Shown one piece after another: positions 15,657-24,007 of a stretch of DNA of 30,036 nucleotides (the stretch's first letter is position 1; each line of letters opens with the position of its first letter). The position numbers and the translations under genes were made by a program. The notes under the pieces are model-generated. The model was not told where the DNA came from, did no database searches, and saw nothing but the letters and a program-made list of their open reading frames with translations. The stretch is from DATBMY01 sp036554605 (lineage in GTDB: Bacteria; Acidobacteriota; Blastocatellia; UBA7656), in the NCBI GenBank assembly GCA_036554605.1, contig DATBMY010000517.1:1-30036 (forward strand), read 5' to 3'.

Positions 15657-16547
15657 GTGAGAATCTCTATAATAGGCGCGGGCCGGGTAGGACAAACGAT
15701 AGGCAGACTGGCCCGGCAATCAGGGCACGACATAAAAGCTGTTGTCACGCGCTCTCGTCGCTCGGCGTTAAGGGCCGTCAAATTCATTGGGGCCGGAGAC
15801 CCCTACGCAATTGAGTGCGCGAGATTGATTGAAACCGATTTGATCCTGATCGCCACGCCGGACGACCGCGTGGGCGAAGCCGCCGGCCTTATAGTAGAGA
15901 ACGCCGAGACCTTGCGCGGCGCGGTTGCGCTTCATACGAGCGGCGCGCTTTCGAGTGACGCGCTCGGATCGCTACGGGCTTATGCCATCGCCACAGCTTC
16001 GTGTCACCCGCTTCAAACCTTTGGCAGCCCGGCGCGCGCGGTCGGCCTATTAAAAGATAGTTACTTCTGTATTGAAGGCGAGCCCCGGGCCGAACGTATC
16101 GCGCGCCGGCTTGTACGTAGCATCGGAGCGCGCTCCTTTACGGTAACGACCGAGATGAAAAGCCTCTATCATGCGGCTGCCGTCCTGGCCTCGGGCGGAG
16201 TAGTCTCGTTGCTTGGAATTAGCATCGATATGCTTATGAAATGCGGTCTGAGCGACACTCAATCGAGAAAGATTCTATTACCCCTTGTCGAGGGCACAGT
16301 AGAGAATGTGCGCACCTCAGGTCCAGCCCGCGCGCTTACGGGACCGGTCCGCAGGGGCGATGCCGGGACCGTAAGTCGAAACCTGAAGGCAATCGCAAAA
16401 CACGACCGCCGGTGGGTTGATCTATACGCACTGCTCGCCCTGCAGAGCCTCGTTTTGGCCGAGCGCGCGGGAGCCGACCCGCATCTGCTCGAAGCGGTGC
16501 GACGGCTGCTGGAATCGGCTTCAAAAAAACGTGGCCGAGCCTGTTAA
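15657..16547 (+). CDS. Rossmann-like + DUF2520 oxidoreductase-type protein
   Basis: 296-residue protein of the DUF2520 type (ProC/ketopantoate-reductase-like fold); its substrate is unknown. The N-terminal NAD(P)-binding strand is VRISIIGAGRVGQTIGRLA, with the GxGxxG Gly-rich loop. DLILIATPDDRV and ALHTSGALSSDAL are the typical central strands of this family, and SCHPLQTFGSP is its signature segment. The C-terminal DUF2520 part (about 160-290) is helical, with LYHAAAVLASGG and LTGPVRRGDAGTV. The start is GTG 15657, chosen because AAGGAGG lies exactly seven bases before it and the Rossmann strand begins at once; any earlier start would add an unconserved stretch. Its stop overlaps the stop of the convergent pentapeptide gene by four bases. 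Confidence 0.9.
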   Translation: MRISIIGAGRVGQTIGRLARQSGHDIKAVVTRSRRSALRAVKFIGAGDPYAIECARLIETDLILIATPDDRVGEAAGLIVENAETLRGAVALHTSGALSSDALGSLRAYAIATASCHPLQTFGSPARAVGLLKDSYFCIEGEPRAERIARRLVRSIGARSFTVTTEMKSLYHAAAVLASGGVVSLLGISIDMLMKCGLSDTQSRKILLPLVEGTVENVRTSGPARALTGPVRRGDAGTVSRNLKAIAKHDRRWVDLYALLALQSLVLAERAGADPHLLEAVRRLLESASKKRGRAC

Positions 16548-17911
16548 CTTGCGCCTACTTTGCTCTTGCGAGAGTCATCCGTTACGAAGTGGCCGCGCAC
16601 GAGGTCAATGCCTATGGCCGCGCCGTGCGGCGGGCGCAGCGTAAGCGACGGATTGGAGGTCGCCTCAAGCCATACTTGCCGGGCGCCGGTCAGGATTAAG
16701 AACGCCTTATCGCTGCTCCAGAAAGAGGTGCTTTGAAGCAACTCTCCGCGCGATTGCGCCTGGGTTAGCGTGCCGCGCGAGCCGTTGGACTGGCCCATCG
16801 CGGCATGAGCGGCTATCCCAAAAAGCGAGGAGGTGGAATTGAGCACGTCAATTCCCGGTTCGAGGCTTGAGCCATCATTGTCGCTGACGGTCGCCGCGAG
16901 TCTTTCGAAAAGCTCGACCGACCCTTTCCCGAGTATGTCGGCCAGCTCGGCAAGATAAGCGGCCAGGCTCAGCTCGCGCTCCGCTTCCAGATAAAGAGCC
17001 GCCGCGCTTATGCCTTGATGTATCGCTTTCAACCGCACGTCGGTGTAGCGCGGGTGGGTCATCTGAAACTCGCAAAGGTGCGCGAGCACTACGGCCCACA
17101 CATCATCGCCGACTCTGCCGTCTACGAGCACCTGAGCGATGGGCTTGCCGACCAGCCCGACGAATGCCTCTTCGAGCGACGCCCTTTGCACGTCCCCGGG
17201 TTTGGCGGAAAGGTCTACCCATTCGGCCCACGCGTCATCCAGTTTCACCCCGGCGAACTGCATATCTCGCACCCGCGCGCCCGTGAGATTGCAACCGCGC
17301 AGGTCAGCGCCCGTCAGGTTCGCGCCGCGCAGGTCGCTCCCTGTCAGCGCGCTCGACGAGAGGTTCGCCCCCGAAAGGTTCGCGCCGAGCATGGAACAGC
17401 CGTCCAGCCGCACCCCCGACAGATCGGCGTAAGAGAGGTCGGCTCCTTCGAGCAGCCCGCCTGAGAGGTTCGCTCCGGCCATCTGCGCCATTCGTATATA
17501 AGCCCCGGTGAGGTTTGCGCCCGAAAGATCGGTTTCGTTCAGGAACGTCCCTACAAGATAAGCGCCCGTCAGATTAGCCGATTGCAGGTTCGCGCCGGTC
17601 AGGTCCGCGCCGCTCAGATCAGCCCGGCTCAAGTCGGCGCCAAGCAGAGTGGCCCCTATCAGGCTCGACTCTACGAGGCTCGCGCCGACCAGTATCGCCT
17701 CGCTCATCGTCGCGCCGCTCAGAAAGCACCCCATGAGCCGTGCTTCGGTAAGGTCGGCGCGCGAAAGGTCGGCCATTCTGAGGTTGGCCTCGGCAAGATC
17801 GGCCCGCGGAAGCTCGCAGGCCGACAGATCTGCCCTTACGAGATTGATTCCGCGAAGGCTCTCGCCCAGGTTCACGCGGTCAACTATCTCGCCTCTGGAT
17901 AACTGCGGCAT
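16544..17911 (-). CDS. Pentapeptide-repeat protein with unassigned C-terminal domain
   Basis: 455 residues. From about 25 to 235 it is almost wholly A(D/N)LXX pentapeptide repeats (LRGINLVRADLSACELPRA, then ADLSGADLTGANLQSANL...), which form a right-handed quadrilateral beta-helix with an acidic, DNA-like surface in some relatives such as MfpA/Qnr. The C-terminal 220 residues (from about DVQRASLEEAFVGLVG) are not pentapeptide repeats; they are mostly helical with a beta-rich end (KAFLILTGARQVWLEA, GIDLVRGHFVTDD) and are not recognised. No signal peptide or membrane segment. ATG 17911 is chosen because AGG lies seven bases ahead and the sequence upstream is not repeat-like. It converges with the DUF2520 gene, and the two stop codons share a TTAA. 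Confidence 0.9.
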   Translation of the reverse strand: MPQLSRGEIVDRVNLGESLRGINLVRADLSACELPRADLAEANLRMADLSRADLTEARLMGCFLSGATMSEAILVGASLVESSLIGATLLGADLSRADLSGADLTGANLQSANLTGAYLVGTFLNETDLSGANLTGAYIRMAQMAGANLSGGLLEGADLSYADLSGVRLDGCSMLGANLSGANLSSSALTGSDLRGANLTGADLRGCNLTGARVRDMQFAGVKLDDAWAEWVDLSAKPGDVQRASLEEAFVGLVGKPIAQVLVDGRVGDDVWAVVLAHLCEFQMTHPRYTDVRLKAIHQGISAAALYLEAERELSLAAYLAELADILGKGSVELFERLAATVSDNDGSSLEPGIDVLNSTSSLFGIAAHAAMGQSNGSRGTLTQAQSRGELLQSTSFWSSDKAFLILTGARQVWLEATSNPSLTLRPPHGAAIGIDLVRGHFVTDDSRKSKVGAS

Positions 17912-18091
17912 TATTTTACCTGGAACAGTGCTCGACCGAGCAGGGGCAATCAAACTTGTGGGGAGCCGGGTCCGAGAGCAATCCTGGCGAGAGCGCACAA
18001 GGCGGCACGACGGCGACTCTCTCTACGCACTGGGGATGCACTGGCCTATGTTAGCCTCTCTCGGCTGGTGAGTAAATACAAATATCAGGAG

Positions 18092-18246
18092 CCAGGGGTC
18101 GGGGGTCGGGAGCCAGGGCCGCATAGGCAGCAGGTGACAGCTTACAGATGGTAGTCCATTCCCCTATCTCAAATATGCTATTTCAAATTTCAGCGGCTAT
18201 CTGACTGGCAAGCCCCGACCCCTGGCTCCCGACCCCTGACCCCTGG
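18092..18246. repeat. Inverted-repeat element with 27-bp near-perfect arms
   Basis: The 377-base gap between 17912 and 18288 carries arms 18092-18118 and 18220-18246 that are inverted copies matching at 26 of 27 bases. Each arm is a (CCAGGGGTC)n-like G-rich unit (CCAGGGGTCGGGGGTCGGG...). Between them is a 101-base interior containing AT-rich CAAATATG/TTTCAAATTTC sequence. No open frame lies inside. The right arm ends 42 bases before the next gene's ATG. It looks like a non-coding mobile or folded repeat. Confidence 0.75.
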
Positions 18247-18288
18247 TAATATACGGCCTCGGTGATTCCTCTCAGGAGGTGAGACGCT

Positions 18289-18567
18289 ATGCAAGAGGTC
18301 GGCGCGCCCGACATCAAATCGAGGCAGATACAGCCGCCCACTCAGCAGACGGGCGAGTACCTGGCGCTGCTTCCGGGCCAGACCGTCTGCACGGTCAAGA
18401 ACGAGAAGGGCGAGAACTGCACCGGTCACGTCAAGCAGTGGTACACCGCCCCTGCCGGCGCTCTAGAGAAGGCGGCGCGCGGCAATACACTACATCGCTG
18501 CCAGCGCTGCTTCGCCATTTATGAAGGCCCGCCGCAAGAATACCTGCACCCGAAGAAAAAAGGGTGA
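18289..18567 (+). CDS. Small cysteine-rich (zinc-ribbon-like) protein
   Basis: 92 residues, family not recognised. The ATG at 18289 has an ideal AGGAGGTGA six bases upstream, so translation is likely strong. Putative metal ligands are Cys34, Cys44, His47, His69 and the pair Cys71/Cys74 in HRCQRCFAIYEG; together with a short beta-like core (LALLPGQTVCTV) they suggest a zinc ribbon. The C-terminus is Lys-rich (HPKKKG). No signal peptide. The next gene (exported hydrolase) starts 40 bases later on the same strand and may be co-transcribed. What it binds is unknown; the call as a metal-binding protein rests only on the Cys/His spacing. Confidence 0.8.
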   Translation: MQEVGAPDIKSRQIQPPTQQTGEYLALLPGQTVCTVKNEKGENCTGHVKQWYTAPAGALEKAARGNTLHRCQRCFAIYEGPPQEYLHPKKKG

Positions 18568-18607
18568 GGGCGCGGCATAGAGATCTTGAGCCAGACAGGT
18601 AAACGAT

Positions 18608-19624
18608 ATGAAGATTATGAAGAACGCTTGGACGAGCAGGCTGGCGGGTGTCAGCCTCGCGGTAGTTTTCGCATTCACCTGCGCCCTGGGCGATGAGAGA
18701 CCCGGCGCGAGCAAGAAAGCAGAAATGAAGCAGGATGCCAAACCGATGCTCAAACACGAATACGCAGACGTCAACGGTGTCCGCCTACACTATGTGACGG
18801 CGGGCAAAGGCAAGCTCGTGATGTTCCTCCACGGCTTTCCGGAATTCTGGTATGAGTGGAAGAACCAGCTTGCGGAGTTCGGCCGCGACCATCTGGCCGT
18901 CGCACCCGATATGCGCGGATATAATCTATCGTCAAAGCCAGCGGAGCTTGAGAAGTATCAGGTGAAATATCTGATAGAGGATGTGCGGGCGCTTGCCGAA
19001 AAGCTCGGCCATAAGAAGTTCACGCTGGTCGCGCACGATTGGGGCGGAGCTATTGCGTGGGCTTTCGCCATCGCTCACCCGGAATACCTCGATAAGCTCG
19101 TAATCATAAACGCGCCGCACCCCGGAGTCTTTGCCCGCGAGCTGCGCGAGAACCCGGCCCAGCAAAAAGCTTCAGCCTACATGAACATGTTTCGCAGCCC
19201 CGAAGCCGAGGCAACGCTTTCGGCAAACAACTACGCGACGCTCGTCAACGTTGTTATGGGCGATGGGTTGAAGACGGGCGCTTTCACAGAAGAGGACAAG
19301 AAGGCGTACATAGAGGCATGGTCGCAGCCGGGCGCGCTTACGGGCGGGTTGAATTACTACCGCGCGGCGCGCGTCGGCCCGCCTAGCGGGGAGGGCGATA
19401 AGCAGAGCGCCAATTTTGCCGCGGGCATGCCTTCGCTCATGGTCAATGTGCCAACGCTCGTCATCTGGGGCGAGAAGGACGTAGCGCTGCTCACGGGAAA
19501 CCTGGAAGGGCTCGATAAATTCGTGCCGAACCTGACCATCAAGCGCATACCCGACGGCTCGCACTGGGTGATACACGAAAAGCCGCAGCTTGTTAATTCG
19601 TACATCCGCGAGTTCATTAAGTAA
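18608..19624 (+). CDS. Exported alpha/beta hydrolase, epoxide-hydrolase-like
   Basis: 338-residue hydrolase that would open epoxides or cleave related carbon-oxygen bonds. An N-terminal hydrophobic signal segment (about 10-28, ending CALGD) precedes a charged linker. The catalytic domain has the oxyanion motif HGFPEFW (75-81), the nucleophile elbow VAHDWGGAIAW with Asp144 rather than Ser, the acid Asp291 in WGEKDVALL, and His319 in DGSHWVIHE. The Asp nucleophile and HGFPE pattern are those of soluble epoxide hydrolases and haloalkane dehalogenases; the lid between about 180 and 260 contains several Tyr residues, as epoxide hydrolases require. Dehalogenase activity is a less likely alternative. 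ATG 18608 has AGG upstream. A strong stem-loop follows. Confidence 0.9.
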   Translation: MKIMKNAWTSRLAGVSLAVVFAFTCALGDERPGASKKAEMKQDAKPMLKHEYADVNGVRLHYVTAGKGKLVMFLHGFPEFWYEWKNQLAEFGRDHLAVAPDMRGYNLSSKPAELEKYQVKYLIEDVRALAEKLGHKKFTLVAHDWGGAIAWAFAIAHPEYLDKLVIINAPHPGVFARELRENPAQQKASAYMNMFRSPEAEATLSANNYATLVNVVMGDGLKTGAFTEEDKKAYIEAWSQPGALTGGLNYYRAARVGPPSGEGDKQSANFAAGMPSLMVNVPTLVIWGEKDVALLTGNLEGLDKFVPNLTIKRIPDGSHWVIHEKPQLVNSYIREFIK

Positions 19625-19627
19625 AAA

Positions 19628-19669
19628 GCGATACTGAGGCGAGCTGGTCTCGCCTCGCCTCAGTATCGC
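19628..19669. terminator. Perfect 16-bp stem-loop between convergent genes
   Basis: GCGATACTGAGGCGAG (19628-19643) pairs without mismatch with 19654-19669 around a 10-base loop. It lies between the plus-strand hydrolase (stop at 19624) and the minus-strand kinase gene (ends 19693). Read on the minus strand it is followed by TTTTTAC, an intrinsic terminator for the kinase gene; on the plus strand no T-run follows, though the stem may still slow polymerase. Confidence 0.85.
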
Positions 19670-19692
19670 CGCCCGCCGGAGCATTAGACGCT

Positions 19693-22002
19693 TTAATCCT
19701 GTTGAGCGCTGAGCCCGACCTTTTCGACCAGCGTCCAGTAGCGAGGGTCGGAGCGCAGATCGTCAAAGATGGGGTCCGCCTTCAGATAAGCCAGAAAGCC
19801 GTAGCGCTCCGCATACGCTTTATCGAGATACTTGAATACGAGGTCGGTCTGGCCGAGCCCTAAATAAATTCTGGCGATCAGGTAGGAGGGCACATAGCGA
19901 GTCATGGAAAGCTCGTCGAGCTGCTTGAGTGATTCAAGGGCCTTCTCGGCCTTGCCCCAGCTTGCATAGAGGTGGCCGCGCGCCGCTATCAACTCGGCGT
20001 CCTCGCCCGATAAGACGGCTCCCTTCGCAAGCTCTTCCTCAGCCTCGCCGTAGCGGCCGAGCTGGGCGTAGCTTTGCGCCAGACGGCGGCGCGCGAGCGC
20101 GAACCCCGGCTCCATCTCTATGGTCTTATGGAGCTGGTCAATCGCCTCGCCGTAACGCCGCGCGAGGTGAAGTATCCACCCGAAATTCGTGCTTATAGGC
20201 AGCGACAGCGGATCGAGCAGTTGCGCGCGCTTCATCTGCTCGAAGGCTTCGTCGAACCGCTCAAGCGCCGCGAGCAGCAAGGCATACCAGAGATAAGCCA
20301 CGGCGTAGCCCGAGTTGAGTTCTATGCTGCGCTTGAATGAGGCTTCGGCCGCATCCCAGTCCCAGTCGTACCCGAAAAGCACGAAGGCCAGCGAAGCGTG
20401 CGCTTCGGCGAGCTTATCGTCCATATCGAGGGCGCGAAGGGCGGCGGCCTTAGATTTGGGAAAAGCGTCCTTCGGCGCGAGGGCGCTATAACTGGCGAAA
20501 ACGTTGTAAGAATCGGCAAGGCCCGTATATGCGAGGGCATACTTCGGGTCGGTATTAATGGCTTGCTGAAAATAGTCTATGCCGCGCTTCAGCCCTTCCT
20601 CCGTGCGCTTGTTCCAGTAAAAGCGTCCCCGAAGGTATAGCTGGTAGGCTTCGGTGTTATCGGTATAGCGCTTCGCGAGCTGCTTTCGCTGCGCGCCGCT
20701 AAGCTTCAGCCGCAGTTTTTCAGATATCTCTTTTGATATCTCTTCCTCGATTGCGAATATATCGGACATCTGCCGGTTATACTGCTCGCCCCAGAGGTGC
20801 GAGCCGTCGGCCGCGTCTACAAGCTCCGACTTTATGACGAGGGTTTCGGCGCGCTGAAATACTCTGCCCGTGAGCACGGCGCGCACGTCGAGCTCCGACC
20901 CGACCTGCTGTGGATCGACTCGCCGGCCCTTGTAGCGAAACACGGTGCTGCGCGCCATGACGCGGAGCTTCTGAAGCTGCGAAAGATTATTGATGATCGA
21001 TTCGGTTATGCCGTCCGACAGGTATTCGGCGTCGGGGTCATCCGAGGCGTTTTCAAAGGGCAGTATCGCGAGTGAATCGACGTTTCGGCGGGCCGGCCGG
21101 CGGCGAGATGCGCCCGTCTGCCGGGGGCCGGCTGAGTAGGCAAGCGAGCCGCTGTCGTCGGCTCGCTTGAATTCCTTTAAATCGCCTGCAAGCTCGCGCG
21201 CCGACTGGTAGCGATGCTCGCGGTCTTTCTCAAGGCATTTACGCACGAGCGCGTCGAGACTTTCGGGAAGGTCGGATATGTACTGCGAAATCGCGGTTGG
21301 TTGCTGGTGTATGATGTTATCGATTATCTCGGTCGTGCTGTTGCCGACAAACGGCAGGCGCGAGGTCAGCATCTCGTAGAAGACGATGCCGAGCGAAAAT
21401 ATATCCGAACGCCCATCGAGATCGCGCCCGAAAGCCTGTTCCGGCGACATGTAGGAAATTGTCCCGAGCACTATGCCCGGCATAGTCTGCTGGCCGAGCG
21501 GCACCGTCTGGTCGCTTTCGCCCTCGGCCTTTGCTATAGCCTTGGCCAATCCGAAATCGAGAACCTTGACCAGCCCGCGGTCGGTCACCATGAGATTAGA
21601 GCTTTTGATGTCGCGGTGAAGAATGCCGAGCGAGTGCGCCTCGTCGAGCGCGTCGGCAACCTGTATGACTATCTCGACCGCCTCGCGATAAGGTATAGTG
21701 CCTCGACTGATGCGCCGCGACAGAAGCTTGCCCTCGACGTACTCCATTACGATAAACAGCGCGCCGTCGTGCTCACCTATGTCGTAGATGGCGGCAATAT
21801 AAGGCGAGCGCAGGGCAGAGGCCGCGCGCGCTTCGCCGAGAAAGCGCGTCCGCCGGTCTGAGTCGTACTGGTATGAAGCGGGCAGGAACTTTATGGCGAC
21901 CTGGCGGCCGAGGCGTATGTCTTCGCCGAGGTAGACTTCGCCCATCCCGCCCTCGCCGAGCTTGTTCAGTATTCGGTAGTGAGAGATCAGTTGCGAAATC
22001 AT
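19693..22002 (-). CDS. Ser/Thr protein kinase with TolB-like and TPR domains
   Basis: 769-residue cytoplasmic kinase of the PknB/Hanks type that is common in Acidobacteriota. The kinase domain (about 10-275) has the Gly loop GEGGMGEVY (16-24), Lys38 in AIKFL, the HRDIKSSN loop (129-136), DFG (149-151) and SPEQ in the activation segment; all core residues are present. A basic linker follows. The next domain (about 308-430) resembles the TolB N-terminal/CyaC-like type: SLAILPFENASDDPDAEYLSDGITESI. Residues 445-760 are TPR-like helical repeats (ALAYTGLADSYN, AVAYLWYALLLAAL, ALARRRLAQSYAQLGRYGEA) likely for protein binding. No membrane segment. ATG 22002 is chosen since GAGGTGA is eight bases upstream; the in-frame GTG at 22014 overlaps that site. 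Confidence 0.94.
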   Translation of the reverse strand: MISQLISHYRILNKLGEGGMGEVYLGEDIRLGRQVAIKFLPASYQYDSDRRTRFLGEARAASALRSPYIAAIYDIGEHDGALFIVMEYVEGKLLSRRISRGTIPYREAVEIVIQVADALDEAHSLGILHRDIKSSNLMVTDRGLVKVLDFGLAKAIAKAEGESDQTVPLGQQTMPGIVLGTISYMSPEQAFGRDLDGRSDIFSLGIVFYEMLTSRLPFVGNSTTEIIDNIIHQQPTAISQYISDLPESLDALVRKCLEKDREHRYQSARELAGDLKEFKRADDSGSLAYSAGPRQTGASRRRPARRNVDSLAILPFENASDDPDAEYLSDGITESIINNLSQLQKLRVMARSTVFRYKGRRVDPQQVGSELDVRAVLTGRVFQRAETLVIKSELVDAADGSHLWGEQYNRQMSDIFAIEEEISKEISEKLRLKLSGAQRKQLAKRYTDNTEAYQLYLRGRFYWNKRTEEGLKRGIDYFQQAINTDPKYALAYTGLADSYNVFASYSALAPKDAFPKSKAAALRALDMDDKLAEAHASLAFVLFGYDWDWDAAEASFKRSIELNSGYAVAYLWYALLLAALERFDEAFEQMKRAQLLDPLSLPISTNFGWILHLARRYGEAIDQLHKTIEMEPGFALARRRLAQSYAQLGRYGEAEEELAKGAVLSGEDAELIAARGHLYASWGKAEKALESLKQLDELSMTRYVPSYLIARIYLGLGQTDLVFKYLDKAYAERYGFLAYLKADPIFDDLRSDPRYWTLVEKVGLSAQQD

Positions 22003-22105
22003 CAGGCCCGTCACCTCGCCGGCCGCTCAAGCGCCGGTCAATCGATATTACTTTTCTACGAAGGTGCGCAGCAAGACGGATGCACTCGCGAACGTGCCCG
22101 CGCGG

Positions 22106-22687
22106 TCAATCTTCCTCATTGCTAAAGAACTCTTTGTCCTCTTCGATGACCCTGCGCTCGAAGCGCCTGATTATATAGACGATCGCCAGTATTACGAAGC
22201 CGATGAGGAGAATGATCTGTATGCGATGAAGATCGCCTATAAGCTGCTCTATCCCGGTGGCGAACGTAAAGCCGAGGCCGACCAGCACGCCCACCCACAC
22301 GACGCAGCTTACCAGCGTAAGCAAAGCGAACTTCAGATAGCCGAAATGGGCGAGCCCCCAGAATATCGCCGAAGCGGTCCTCAGCCCATAAACATATTTG
22401 ACGATGAAGACCGAAAGGACTCCGAAGCGGCGCATGAGCTTTTCGATGCGGGGCCGCGCCCGCATGAAGAAGCGGAGCGTGCGCGCCCGGCCGCGAAAGC
22501 CCGCGCCTATGAGGTAACTGAGCGAGTCGCCGACAAACCCGCCCGCGGTTCCTACGATGAGCGCCTCTTCTATGCTAAAGACGCCGGCACGGGCGAGCAC
22601 TCCCGCAAGCAATAGCGTCAGATCGCCTTCTATCATTGCGCCGAAAAAGACCGCCCAAAGCCCGTATGTTCGCAGAATTTGATCCAT
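22106..22687 (-). CDS. DedA-family membrane protein
   Basis: 193-residue polytopic inner-membrane protein of the DedA (VTT/SNARE-associated) family, members of which move undecaprenyl phosphate or lipids across the membrane. Hydrophobic segments lie at about 10-34, 45-65, 95-125, 128-150 and 155-177. Family marks include EGD near residue 20-22, GGFVGDSLSYLIGAGFRG, VFIVKYVYGLRTASAIFWGLAHFGYLKFA (Arg/Gly-rich loop) and a basic C-terminal tail ending in acidic EEDKEFFSNEED. The ATG at 22687 has no clear Shine-Dalgarno. It is upstream of the kinase gene on the same strand, 103 bases away; read-through into it is possible but not shown. Confidence 0.88.
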   Translation of the reverse strand: MDQILRTYGLWAVFFGAMIEGDLTLLLAGVLARAGVFSIEEALIVGTAGGFVGDSLSYLIGAGFRGRARTLRFFMRARPRIEKLMRRFGVLSVFIVKYVYGLRTASAIFWGLAHFGYLKFALLTLVSCVVWVGVLVGLGFTFATGIEQLIGDLHRIQIILLIGFVILAIVYIIRRFERRVIEEDKEFFSNEED

Positions 22688-23017
22688 TGAGGCGTCTTAA
22701 AGCGCGACTGATCTCCGAATGATTCTGTTGCGGTTTCCGTCAAATGCGCAAGCTCGCGCGCCCCTGACAGCCCGCGAAGTGCCGGGAGCTAGAAACCGCC
22801 GGGCCTGTGAAGGCGAGTCGATTGTATCGCAATTTTCGGGAATTAACACCCCCCTGGCGCCTTTGTCATTTTCGAGGATACGACTTATCATATATGTGGC
22901 GAACGAGATAAATGGTCAATCTCTTTAATCACCTGTCATTCGCATTGTGCCGGGTGTGTTTGACCTTAGCAACTTGCATTATCCGGCTTTGAGCATTATT
23001 AAATCAGGAACCACCTT
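22688..23017. other. 330-base divergent intergenic region with nested inverted repeats
   Basis: Between dedA-like (minus) and the ROK kinase (plus); no gene seen. GCGGTTTC (22730-22737) pairs with GAAACCGC (22792-22799), and AGCTC (22751-22755) with GAGCT (22786-22790) inside it; if transcribed on the minus strand this would be the dedA leader. Closer to the ROK gene the sequence is AT-rich, with a possible TTGCAT-17-TATTAA promoter near 22973-23001. Confidence 0.4.
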
Positions 23018-23995
23018 ATGACTACCAGCCAAACCAATGAACCGGTATTTATAGGAATCGACCTCGGCGGAACGACGATCAAAGGAGCTATTGTCAGCTC
23101 CACCGGCGAGATACTGCATGAAACGAAGACCGAGACCGAGCAACAAAGCGGCGAGCGGCTCTTCACTCAGGTGGTCAAAACGATAAACAGTCTTCGAGGC
23201 GACCCGCGCGCCGGGAGCCGCGCCGCGGGCGTAGGGGTCGGCATACCGGGTCTTGTCAACCGGAAGACGAACCGCATAGAGATAATGCCTAACCTGCCCG
23301 AGATTGCGGACCTGGATATAACGGATGAGCTGACGCGGGCGGCGGGGCTGCCCGTGATACTCGATAACGATGCGAACGCGGCCGCCTATGCCGAGCTTCA
23401 GGTAGGGGCGGCGCGAGGGCGGCGAGAGGTCTTTTTCGTCACGCTTGGCACGGGGATAGGCGCGGGCTTGATAATCAACGGGCAGATTTATCGCGGCGCC
23501 GCCGGATTCGCCGGCGAGTTCGGCCACATGACTATCGACCCCGAAGGGATTGAGTGCGCCTGCGGCAACATAGGCTGCCTGGAGACGATAGCTTCGGGGC
23601 CAAATATCGTGCGGCGCACCCGCGAGCGACTCTATCGCGACCGCACAAGCTCGCTATCGAGGCTCGCCATCCCGCGCGACCGCGAGTTCACGGCCGAAGA
23701 CATTGCGCGCGCGGCCCGCGAGGGCGACGAGATGGCGCAGGTCATGATGGAGCGCACGGGGATGTTTCTAGGCATAGCCATCGCGGCGGTGATAAATCTA
23801 TTGAACGTCGAGATGGTCGTGATGGGCGGCGGGGTGATGGAGGCGGGCGATTTGATATTGAAGCCGACGACGAAAGAGACGCGGCGGCGCGCGTTCCCGC
23901 CCTCGTTCAACAGCTGCGAGATAGTCATCGCCAAGCTCGGCCCATCGGCCGGCATGATCGGCGCGGCGTTGCTTGCGCGCGACCAGGCAAAATAA
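23018..23995 (+). CDS. ROK-family sugar kinase (glucokinase-type)
   Basis: 325-residue ATP-dependent sugar kinase, most likely a glucokinase feeding glycolysis. The phosphate-binding DLGGTTIKGAIV (15-26) and the second phosphate motif LGTGIGAGLIINGQIYRGAAGFAGEFGHM (starting 143) are intact. The catalytic Asp118 lies in DNDAN (116-120). The ROK zinc site is complete: His170 with Cys180, Cys182 and Cys187 in ECACGNIGCLE. Length and motif order match GlkA-type ROK kinases, with no DNA-binding N-terminus, so it is an enzyme rather than a NagC-like repressor. ATG 23018 has AGGA eight bases ahead. The VWFA gene begins 12 bases after its stop, suggesting an operon, though the functional link is unclear. 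Confidence 0.94.
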   Translation: MTTSQTNEPVFIGIDLGGTTIKGAIVSSTGEILHETKTETEQQSGERLFTQVVKTINSLRGDPRAGSRAAGVGVGIPGLVNRKTNRIEIMPNLPEIADLDITDELTRAAGLPVILDNDANAAAYAELQVGAARGRREVFFVTLGTGIGAGLIINGQIYRGAAGFAGEFGHMTIDPEGIECACGNIGCLETIASGPNIVRRTRERLYRDRTSSLSRLAIPRDREFTAEDIARAAREGDEMAQVMMERTGMFLGIAIAAVINLLNVEMVVMGGGVMEAGDLILKPTTKETRRRAFPPSFNSCEIVIAKLGPSAGMIGAALLARDQAK

Positions 23996-24007
23996 TTTGT
24001 GAGGCGC

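Noticed and set aside
18144..18192. Small ncRNA inside the inverted-repeat element
   Set aside because: No promoter and no stem other than the outer arms.
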